39,127 nucleotides of DNA from an uncultured Sphingomonadaceae bacterium (GTDB lineage Bacteria; Pseudomonadota; Alphaproteobacteria; Sphingomonadales; Sphingomonadaceae): positions 1 to 39,127 of the forward strand of contig CANMQE010000007.1 of the NCBI GenBank assembly GCA_947499975.1. Reading direction: 5' to 3'. The position numbers and the translations under genes are program-made. Shown piece by piece: positions 1-6,406 of the stretch. The notes under the pieces were generated by a model that was not told where the DNA came from, searched no databases, and saw only the letters and a program-made list of their open reading frames with translations. Position 1 is the first letter of the stretch, and every line of letters begins with the position of its first letter.

Positions 1-348
1 GTTCAGGCCTCCAGTGTGCATCTGCCCGAGCTGGCGGCCGCGGTCGGTGTTCCATCCAAGCCGACACCATCGGAAGATATCGGCAAGCATTGCGAAGCGG
101 GCAATTGGGCGAAGGTGCGTGACCAGGTGCTCGCAGACGTCCTCACCACCGCCGTTCTGACAATCCGGCACCTGGCCGCGCATCGCCAGATCGAATGCCA
201 TCAGCCCGATACCCTGGTGGCTATCGCGGACGCCGCAGGCGCGGCATTGCCGAACAGCGAATTCATCCGTCGGTCCTTTGCGCCGTGGGCACGAGGCAAG
301 AAGGCCGAAAGCGGCCTGCGTGGGACGGTCTACCGAGCCGCAGCATAG
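1..348 (+). CDS. C-terminal part of a probable DnaQ/PolB-like 3'-5' exonuclease (partial)
   Basis: The reading frame is open from the first base of the window to TAG at 346-348, so the gene starts upstream and only about 115 residues are seen. The visible part has the pattern LPELAAAVGVPSK, then a spacer, then a helix with an acidic residue in VLADVLTTAVL. This resembles the C-terminal segment of DEDD-family 3'-5' exonucleases, where the last catalytic Asp lies in a helix followed by a small-residue/Thr pattern. The tail is Ala/Arg rich. The catalytic N-terminal motifs are outside the window, so the call is an inference from a short match. It precedes other mobile-element-type genes on the same strand and would suit DNA processing in a plasmid or integrative element. 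Confidence 0.4.
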   Translation, partial: VQASSVHLPELAAAVGVPSKPTPSEDIGKHCEAGNWAKVRDQVLADVLTTAVLTIRHLAAHRQIECHQPDTLVAIADAAGAALPNSEFIRRSFAPWARGKKAESGLRGTVYRAAA

Positions 349-552
349 CAGATAGAGCACTCGCCATAAGCATGATGGGAAAGAGTGATCTGAAAGAGGA
401 GGAAAAGATGACTTAGGAAATGCCAGCAGGTGACCGGCACGGGCCTCGAGACATAGCACCGTGCCACAAGAGCTCTGCCGTAAGCAGATCGTACCCGAGC
501 CGTTCGTCCAACAAGGATGCGCGGCATTTTTTATGCCTGAAGGAATCTCAAA
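349..552. other. Intergenic stretch with a strong ribosome site and a minimal ORF
   Basis: No gene of normal size lies here. A perfect AGGAGG at 397-402 is followed five bases later by ATG ACT TAG (408-416), a two-codon ORF, which is also the end of a 13-residue ORF starting at 375. A short inverted repeat, GGCAT and ATGCC around five T (523-537), lies just before the next gene. Whether any of these is functional cannot be told from sequence. Confidence 0.3.
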
Positions 553-1230
553 ATGCCCAAGAAGAATACGAACGCCGGCCGCGCTGTCGCGACCGCCAAA
601 AACACCAACCTCGCTCGCCTACCTGATCGCATCGCCATCGGCGATCACGAGGTGCGGCCCGAACAACTCTACGTCATCAAGAAGCGACATCCGCGAGGGG
701 CGGGGCCTTGGACCGATGAGAAGTTCGACAAGGTCGCCTGGAACGATGCCGAGACTGGCCTCGATTGCATTCTGTTGCGGCAGGCATCGGGTGTGTGGGG
801 CGGCTTCGTAGCGATTCCTCCCGGCCACCCGCTCTACGGATATCGCGAGGATGCCATCCCGGCAGCTATCGGCCTCACGCCGCATGGGGGCATCGATTAC
901 GCCGAAGCCTGTTCGCGCTACGAGGACGAGGCCGTGCGCGTGTGCCACGTCCATAGCAGGCCCGATGCCCCACGAGCTGAGGATCAGACAGGGGACAATG
1001 CGTGGTGGTTCGGCTTCGCTGCCGACAAGCCGGGCGATTTGGTCCCATCGGATTCCAAGCCGATCCTCGCGCGCGAAGAGGGCGAGATCTACCGCGGCAT
1101 CGACTACATGTACTCGGAAACCGTGCAACTCGCCCGCCAGCTGAAAGCGATCGAAGACATCATCGATGGCAAGGCCGACCCCGTGCTGGCACCGCCGCCG
1201 CCGCGGCTTGGCAAGCCGGGAGGGCGCTGA
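553..1230 (+). CDS. Conserved mobile-element protein of unknown function
   Basis: 225 residues with no signal peptide or membrane segment. ATG 553 has a GAAGGA ribosome site about eight bases upstream. The middle contains LDCILLRQASGVWGGFVAIPP followed by GHPLYG, then a PHGGIDY segment, then AWWFGF..DKPGDLVP, and it ends with a YRGIDYMYSETVQLARQL helix. This order of a G-x-W-x-G-Y/F-V block, an HGG block, a WWFGF block and a C-terminal helix resembles a family of uncharacterised phage and plasmid proteins that I recognise by pattern only; its biochemical role is not known to me. The Lys/Pro-rich ends look disordered. It is followed two bases later by the next gene, so the two are probably co-transcribed. 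Confidence 0.6.
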   Translation: MPKKNTNAGRAVATAKNTNLARLPDRIAIGDHEVRPEQLYVIKKRHPRGAGPWTDEKFDKVAWNDAETGLDCILLRQASGVWGGFVAIPPGHPLYGYREDAIPAAIGLTPHGGIDYAEACSRYEDEAVRVCHVHSRPDAPRAEDQTGDNAWWFGFAADKPGDLVPSDSKPILAREEGEIYRGIDYMYSETVQLARQLKAIEDIIDGKADPVLAPPPPRLGKPGGR

Positions 1231-1232
1231 TC

Positions 1233-2030
1233 ATGGACCAGCACGAGATTCCCTATGAAAAGCGCCGCAACCCGAACCTGCCGTTCGGCTACTGGTGTAT
1301 CGCGGATCCGGACGGCTACCCGCACCTCATCGACGAGTATGGAAAGCGCTGGAAATCGCTGCGCGAGTACATCTGGTGCGGTCGCCTTGGCATGGCGCGG
1401 GGCTCCAACTGGGAGTTCACCGCCATGACCGAGTTCCTGCTCGCGGTCCTCGCTGCGATCGATAGACGCGTCGTACACATCGAGGAGCGAACCAACGATC
1501 TGTTCGGCGGGGCCTGGGATGGTGGGCGCCATTACGCGGCGTGGCTCGAAGGGCACAAGCTCGCCGAAGGTTTGACCGGCGACCTCACCCCCGAGGGAAG
1601 GGCCATTCTCGTAGCGCTGGCCAGCACGCGGGGTGCCGAGGCAGCGCCCATCCCGATTGGCCTTCCCACGGTCGTACCGTGGCGCGGGCTCGATGGCGGC
1701 GATACCCGGGAAGAGCGCGAGCGCGCATTCAAGGTCAACGAGGCATTCGCCGAAAATCTGCCGGGCCGGTTCATCCGCGAACGGATCGCAAGGGAATGGG
1801 GGATCAAGCTCATCGGTGCGCCCGAAGGGCCGAATATCCCGCTCGGCCGCGTGCTCTGGACCATGACTTTTCCCGACCAGTACGCGCGCGATCGCCTGTT
1901 CGCCTGGTTGGTTCACCGGATCGACCGCTGGGAAGCGTGGACGGCGCTTGCGAGCAAGGACGGAGCACAGGCGTTCACCGAGCATATCCTGCGGTTGCGG
2001 TTCGCCGACGAGACAATCGACCTGGGCTGA
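1233..2030 (+). CDS. Hypothetical protein, 265 aa, mobile-element associated
   Basis: The frame extends upstream, but ATG 1233 is preferred because it follows the stop of the preceding gene (1228-1230) by two bases, which suggests translational coupling. The protein is soluble, rich in Trp, Arg and acidic residues, and begins MDQHEIPYEKRRNPNLPFGYW. It has no membrane segment and no Walker, HTH or metal-binding motif that I can name. Segments such as REYIWCGRLGMARGSNWEFTAM and a C-terminal stretch with DQYARDRLFAWLVHRIDRWEAW are helical. I do not recognise the family. Base composition is like that of the copper island, so it belongs to the same high-GC background. Confidence 0.55.
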   Translation: MDQHEIPYEKRRNPNLPFGYWCIADPDGYPHLIDEYGKRWKSLREYIWCGRLGMARGSNWEFTAMTEFLLAVLAAIDRRVVHIEERTNDLFGGAWDGGRHYAAWLEGHKLAEGLTGDLTPEGRAILVALASTRGAEAAPIPIGLPTVVPWRGLDGGDTREERERAFKVNEAFAENLPGRFIRERIAREWGIKLIGAPEGPNIPLGRVLWTMTFPDQYARDRLFAWLVHRIDRWEAWTALASKDGAQAFTEHILRLRFADETIDLG

Positions 2031-2061
2031 TCGCAAGCGCTCACCTTCAATCCAATCAGCG

Positions 2062-2098
2062 GCGGGCGGTTCTCGAAAGGATTTGCCCGCTGCGCTTT
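2062..2098 (+). terminator. Weak candidate intrinsic terminator
   Basis: GCGGGC (2062-2067) and GCCCGC (2085-2090) form a six-pair stem with a long loop, followed by TGCGC and a run of four T. It lies between the stop at 2028-2030 and the next start at 2116. The stem is short and the T-run weak. Confidence 0.25.
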
Positions 2099-2115
2099 TC
2101 CTAGGATATTTTCAG

Positions 2116-2697
2116 ATGCGATATCGAAATTATTCGCGCTTCCCCGAACGTATGGTCGTGCTCGCCATCCTGCCCCCGCCGCTCGTTCTCGACCCGCAAG
2201 CGCCATTCGGGTTCGGGGCATTTATCGTCACCCGTCGCTGGCGTGATGAGGCGGAGTTTGACTCATATGCCCACGGCTACGGCGCAGGATACGATCCTGA
2301 GCGTATGCGCAGCCACATCGAAACGCTTTTCACGCCGGAGACAATGGCATTGATCCACATTGCCGCTCCATCGTTTTCACGGCGTCATAAACTGGCACCA
2401 CTGCCTCATTCTTCCTCGTACTCGAAGTACGTTCCCCGGTGCGGACTCAAGCGGAACATCCACGCGGTGATCCCGCACGATCAACTGGTTCACGCAGCCC
2501 GGATCGGCGGAATTTCGATCCATGGACCGAACCCGACTGCGATTCAGCGTATTGCCCGCCTCCACACCGAGGCGCAGGCCGCGTGGTTGTACTGGGTGAT
2601 CGCAGCCTGCCCGCCACGCATCCGCAGAAGCGTTTTGGCAGGCTATGTGGCTTGGACAAAGCTGCAAAAAGCGAAAGGGTGTGGTTCGTCAGTCTGA
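2116..2697 (+). CDS. Hypothetical protein, 193 aa
   Basis: An open frame begins further upstream, but the part before ATG 2116 overlaps the preceding gene and reads as Arg/Ser-rich out-of-frame sequence, so the start is placed at MRYRNYSRFPERM. The protein has a hydrophobic stretch MVVLAILPPPLVLDP near the N-terminus and a basic, aromatic C-terminal region with AAWLYWVIAACPPRIRRSVLAGYVAW. I do not recognise a family. DNA-binding or phage-related functions are possible given the context, but nothing in the sequence proves it. It could also be an over-prediction, although codon use looks like coding DNA and the frame is long. Confidence 0.45.
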   Translation: MRYRNYSRFPERMVVLAILPPPLVLDPQAPFGFGAFIVTRRWRDEAEFDSYAHGYGAGYDPERMRSHIETLFTPETMALIHIAAPSFSRRHKLAPLPHSSSYSKYVPRCGLKRNIHAVIPHDQLVHAARIGGISIHGPNPTAIQRIARLHTEAQAAWLYWVIAACPPRIRRSVLAGYVAWTKLQKAKGCGSSV

Positions 2698-2705
2698 CGG
2701 ATAGA

Positions 2706-2731
2706 GGCGAGGTGATCCGCGCCCCTTTTTT
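2706..2731 (+). terminator. Candidate intrinsic terminator
   Basis: GGCG (2706-2709) can pair with CGCC (2720-2723), and six T follow at 2726-2731, shortly after the stop of the preceding gene. The stem is short but the T-run is good. Confidence 0.35.
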
Positions 2732-2887
2732 ACATCCACACTCGTCCCAGACCCGACCAGATTAGCACTCTAGCATCGGCTCCCTCCCCGAAGGGGAATC
2801 CTGCACCGGGGGCGTAGTACCGACGGTTCTGTTATAACCCTATGCGATAAAAGGTTTTAGTAAGAAATTAGGGGTATCAGAATTCCG

Positions 2888-3736
2888 ATGCGGAAATCCG
2901 ATATGACCCCCTTCATGAAACGCATGCGGAAAGGGACATGCCTGCGCCCAGAAAGCGCCCGCGCAATCCTTCACGCAGAGCGGTATGCCTATGCCGCAAG
3001 AAGGCCGCTCAATGTTTTCATTACCATGAAATTCCCTAAGGTCAGCAGGTCCGGCGAAAAACCTTATGACGTTTTCCGCAAAAAGTTCTGGGAGAATACA
3101 AGGCGACGTTGGAACACGATGGTGAAGGAAAACAGGAAGTTTTCGCCATTCGACGCAATTGCGGTATTCGAAAACCCGCCAACAGCGAACAATTCCGGAC
3201 GAAGGCATCATGGCCCGCTCCATGTGCACTGGATGCTTCGTTGGCCTTTCAGGAAGTGCGGCCGCCTAATGTATTTCTTACGGCGACAATTCCATAGGGA
3301 ATTTGGTGTTGCACCTCCGAGCTCCGTTCGAATGCAACGGGTTCGATACGGTCCCAGAGCTGCTGCCTATCTTGCGAAAGGCATCGATGCACCATTCGCG
3401 AAGCACTTCCACATAGATCACGCCCCCCAAGGGCCCATTGCCCATCGCAGGATGATCATCTCACGTTCGTTAGGGCCAACCGCGCGAAAGCGTGCAAAAG
3501 CCGCTGGGCGAGATCCGCTCCCGAAAAAAAGAAAGGGCTATTACAGGAAGTTTCGGCCCGTTGATCTAACTCGTCTTATCGGAAGCGTGGTATGGAATGC
3601 GATGCCGCAAGCTCCAAAAAAATCCTCCAAGAATTCCAAGAACCATCGTCCTCCAAATGCGCGCAGCGCATTTGCAATGGGTAGACGGAAGCGGGTGATG
3701 GACCTCCGGAATACCGCCGTTTCCATTCAGCCGTAA
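2888..3736 (+). CDS. Putative HUH-superfamily endonuclease (rolling-circle Rep-like)
   Basis: 282 residues, very basic, and visibly AT-richer than the genes around it. Three motifs stand in the order expected for a rolling-circle replication initiator or related HUH nuclease. Motif 1 is LNVFITMKF (residues 41-49). Motif 2 is GPLHVHWML, with the His-hydrophobe-His metal site at H112-V113-H114. Motif 3 is AAYLAKG, with a single candidate catalytic Tyr161 and Lys164. VFEN at 93-96 occupies the place of the strand before the HUH site. In known family members the Tyr nicks single-stranded DNA and the two His hold a divalent metal. The C-terminal third is Lys/Arg rich (for example PKKRKGYYRKFRP) and suits DNA binding. 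No helicase domain is present. The family call is by motif order only; an alternative is an unrelated basic protein. Confidence 0.5.
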   Translation: MRKSDMTPFMKRMRKGTCLRPESARAILHAERYAYAARRPLNVFITMKFPKVSRSGEKPYDVFRKKFWENTRRRWNTMVKENRKFSPFDAIAVFENPPTANNSGRRHHGPLHVHWMLRWPFRKCGRLMYFLRRQFHREFGVAPPSSVRMQRVRYGPRAAAYLAKGIDAPFAKHFHIDHAPQGPIAHRRMIISRSLGPTARKRAKAAGRDPLPKKRKGYYRKFRPVDLTRLIGSVVWNAMPQAPKKSSKNSKNHRPPNARSAFAMGRRKRVMDLRNTAVSIQP

Positions 3737-3983
3737 TTGTTCGCGGTGACCAGCGAGTGTTCAGATCGGTAATTCGATGCAATGAAGTTATCTGCCGATC
3801 ACCTCGTGCATCTTAGGTTGCTGGCTGCGGAGTGCTGACGAAGGCCAGCGCATGATTCTGCAGGACGAACTCTAATGCCACGACCGCACTTGGGGCCGGA
3901 AGCGGACCGTCGGCTCTTGTACAAATAAACTAGCTAAGCAGACCGAAGAGTTTGGGTTCTAATGGTGTGCCGGACGCAGCGAA
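3737..3983. other. Intergenic region without a recognised gene
   Basis: This 247-base gap lies between two convergent genes. GATCGG and CCGATC form a small inverted repeat around a loop of about 25 bases near 3764-3800, but there is no T-run typical of an intrinsic terminator. I see no tRNA, repeat family or coding remnant that I can name. It marks the boundary between the AT-richer HUH gene and the copper island. Confidence 0.3.
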
Positions 3984-4712
3984 TTACGCTCGCCTTGCGC
4001 GAGGACGACGTAGTTTGGGAAAGCGGTTGGCAAGAAGCACGAAGCCGGAGACAGCAATGACGGTCCCGCCAATGCCGAACAATAGCAACCACCAGCTATT
4101 GATCCGATGCCTCGCGTTCCAATCCATGATGTGGAGCCCCCATATGAAATCGAAGAAGCGCCATGTGTCGCTTCTCGCAGCCAGTAGGCCGCCATTGGAC
4201 GCGTCGATATAGAGACGCGTTGCATCCGGGTCACCGAATTGCACCTGCCACGCCGGGAAAGGACCGCTGAATTCGGTGCCGACTGGCTTCGCAACCGAAG
4301 TGGTCCCCTTGATGGTAGCCTTGGGCCCAGACCAGGCATTCAAGGCAATTGCCTCTGCAGTCTCGCGCGGTAGGGGCGAGAGGAGCCGTCCGGTGGAAGG
4401 GTCATGAAGGCTTGTGGTGCCGTCCGAACGGCGCAGCTCCACCATCGGTCTAGCGTTGACCATTTTAGTCGTGACCGAGACCAGATCTCCGCCATTTGAC
4501 GCCCATGCGGGCAGTGCCGCGTTAGTGCTTAATGGCGCAGGCTCGCGCGAGATGACGTGCTCGGAGCGGACGTGCTCAATCTTCAGATAAGACATGAGTG
4601 TGCCGGTGGCCATCCACAACAGAGCTTGCACGCCTACGAAGACGGCCAGCCATTTGTGGACTTTGCTACCGAAGATATGCAGCCGAAGCTTACGCGACCG
4701 TTGAATTGCCAT
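3984..4712 (-). CDS. PepSY domain-containing membrane protein
   Basis: 242 residues. An N-terminal transmembrane helix (about residues 20-42, WLAVFVGVQALLWMATG) is followed by a periplasmic part containing a PepSY-like repeat: TAEAIALNAW, then AWQVQFGDPDATRLYIDASNGGLLAARSDTWRFFDFIWGLHIMDW, and a C-terminal helix near SWWLLLFGIGGTVIAVSGFVLL. The FFDFIWGLHIMDW block preceding the last helix is typical of PepSY-associated TM proteins of the PiuB type, found with metal or siderophore uptake and redox functions. It starts 19 bases after the stop of the disrupted SnoaL-like gene and is the last gene of the leftward copper operon. Its exact role in copper resistance is unknown; reductase or electron-transfer partner is an inference. 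Confidence 0.75.
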   Translation of the reverse strand: MAIQRSRKLRLHIFGSKVHKWLAVFVGVQALLWMATGTLMSYLKIEHVRSEHVISREPAPLSTNAALPAWASNGGDLVSVTTKMVNARPMVELRRSDGTTSLHDPSTGRLLSPLPRETAEAIALNAWSGPKATIKGTTSVAKPVGTEFSGPFPAWQVQFGDPDATRLYIDASNGGLLAARSDTWRFFDFIWGLHIMDWNARHRINSWWLLLFGIGGTVIAVSGFVLLANRFPKLRRPRARRA

Positions 4713-4731
4713 TTTAAAATCGACTGCCTGA

Positions 4732-5238
4732 TCAGTTCGGACGCGGGGCGCGGGACGAGGAGTGATACTGGGCGATTTTCCATGCGCTGTGCCCGTGAGT
4801 CAGGACGGACGTGGCGACCCCGTCTCGCTCGATCACGCGGCCGTCCTTAAGGGCAATCCGGTATCGATCGGTTTAATGGCCTAACGCTACATGGCCGACC
4901 ATCCGGACATTCACCGTCGGATTTGTGAAAGTGAACTCGGTGATCTCGCCCAGTTCGGGGCCGAGATGATGCTCCATGTACTGCGCAAAGGAGCCTTCAG
5001 CTTTGCCGTTCTCAAACACCATGGAATCGTCTGCGAACAGCGCTCTCATGGCGGCCTCGTCTCGCGCGACCAAGGCGTCTCGGTAGGCGACGAGCGTTGC
5101 TTGCGCATCTTGCTCGAGCGCGTCCTGGACATCGCCGTGTGTGTCGTGTGCCGAATGATCGGAGTGCTGAGCTTGAGCCGCAACAGGCACTACAGCGAGT
5201 GCGGCTGCAGCCGAAGCCGCAAAATATACAAACTTCAT
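4732..5238 (-). pseudogene. SnoaL/NTF2-like (DUF4440-type) secreted protein interrupted by an in-frame TAA
   Basis: From ATG 5238 (ribosome site AGAGAGGA) the frame encodes a signal peptide MKFVYFAASAAAALAVVPVAAQA, a His-rich stretch, and an NTF2-like fold starting with ATLVAYRDALVARDEAAMRALFADDSMVFENG. It stops at TAA 4873-4875 in the middle of the predicted beta sheet, after VRMVGHVALGH. Reading on in the same frame gives TDRYRIALKDGRVIERDG, ATSVLTHGHSAWKIAQYHSSSRA and then TGA at 4732-4734, which is exactly the expected C-terminal half of this fold. The total length, 168 codons, fits the family. The stop is one base change from GAA, and family members tend to have Glu here. The gene lies between copB and the PepSY gene. 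A sequencing error or stop-codon readthrough are alternatives to a real nonsense mutation. Confidence 0.8.
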
Positions 5239-5251
5239 TGTAGTCCTCTCT

Positions 5252-6406
5252 TTAGAACCAGAATCGGACACCGACGACGTAGTTTGTCACGCTGGGATCT
5301 TCCCCTGCGAGACGCGCATAGTCCGCGCTCTGGCCAACTTTCCATTCCTGCTCTACCCCGATGTACGGGGCGAACTCGCGAGCGATTTCGTAACGGAGGC
5401 GCAGCCCCAGTTCGACCGAATCCAGGCCCGCACCGATGCCGAGCTCGGGAATGTCCTGAGCAGAAAGACTTACCTCAGCCCGAGGTTGCAGGAGAAGGCG
5501 CTGCGTGATGCGCTGGTCAAGCTCGCCTTCTACACTTGCAGTCAGGTCGCCCTTGTTTGACAGAAAAGCGGCTGCATCGAGTTCAAAAGTATAGGGTGCC
5601 AAACCCTGCACACCGATGACGGCATGGGTGCGCTCGGGACCGGTCAGATCCTGCCGGACGCCAACCTGAAGATCCCACCACGGTCCGATCGCGTGGCTCC
5701 AAAGTCCCTGTATCTCGGCGGACTCCAACTGTTCCCCGAAGGCGCCTTCGCCCTCGCTCTTGAACCAGAATTTGTCGGTATCGCCACCGTAGTAGCCCTG
5801 CACGTCCCAAAGATAGCCATCGCTATCTTCTCGCGCGCGATATTCAGCGCGGTCGCCCTGGAACCAGAACACCTTCATGCCGCCGTTCTCGGTGCGAAGG
5901 GCATTGCGCGAGGCTCGCATGGCATCGGCACCCCAGATCGAATCGGCAGCGCGTGGCGGACCCGATCCTGCCGCAGCCGGAGGCGCCCCTTCCGGGATGG
6001 GTGTCATGTCCATGGTACCGTGCCCCATCGCACCGTGATCCATGGTTGTCTGTTCGGGTTGCTGCGTGTTTTTATGGCCCATCGCGGAATGGTCCATGCC
6101 TTCCATCTTGGAATGATCCATGGTGGAGTGGTCCATGCCCTGCATCTGACTATGGTCCATCTGGGAATGGTCCATTTGAGAATGGTCCATGCCGGTATGG
6201 CCGTCCTGCGCAGGTTCGGTCGGTTGCGCTTTGGGCGCACACGCCCCCTCAGGCACCGAATGGCCCATAGCGCGGTGGCGTTCGGCCTCTTTTTCGCATT
6301 CGGTCTGAGCAGGTGATTGCGCGGAAGGCATCGCGTGGCCCGAATGGTCCTGTGCGATAGCGGGGGCGGCGGCGCTCACGAAGAGCATGGCGACAAGCAG
6401 GCGCAT
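5252..6406 (-). CDS. copB: Copper resistance protein CopB (outer membrane)
   Basis: 384 residues. A signal peptide (MRLLVAMLFVSAAAPAIAQ) is followed by a low-complexity metal-binding region (about residues 18-134) made of MDHSxM and MGH units. The C-terminal half, from about residue 155, is the CopB domain: ADSIWGADAM, GMKVFWFQGDRAEY, then amphipathic beta strands ending in the aromatic VVGVRFWF typical of an outer-membrane barrel. CopB is known to bind copper in or at the outer membrane and to work with CopA. The start codon overlaps the copA stop as TGATG, so translation is coupled. The Met/His array is longer than in many homologues and is built of near-identical 12-base units, which could vary in copy number. 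Confidence 0.93.
   Translation of the reverse strand: MRLLVAMLFVSAAAPAIAQDHSGHAMPSAQSPAQTECEKEAERHRAMGHSVPEGACAPKAQPTEPAQDGHTGMDHSQMDHSQMDHSQMQGMDHSTMDHSKMEGMDHSAMGHKNTQQPEQTTMDHGAMGHGTMDMTPIPEGAPPAAAGSGPPRAADSIWGADAMRASRNALRTENGGMKVFWFQGDRAEYRAREDSDGYLWDVQGYYGGDTDKFWFKSEGEGAFGEQLESAEIQGLWSHAIGPWWDLQVGVRQDLTGPERTHAVIGVQGLAPYTFELDAAAFLSNKGDLTASVEGELDQRITQRLLLQPRAEVSLSAQDIPELGIGAGLDSVELGLRLRYEIAREFAPYIGVEQEWKVGQSADYARLAGEDPSVTNYVVGVRFWF
6005..6190 (-). repeat. Tandem Met-Asp-His-Ser repeat array in copB
   Basis: Residues 73-134 of CopB consist of repeated units of the type MDHS followed by Q, T, K or A and M, with MQG or MEG spacers and a final MDHGAMGHG. On DNA the first units are close to exact 12-base tandem copies. 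Met and His supply Cu+ and Cu2+ ligands in known copper proteins. Confidence 0.85.
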
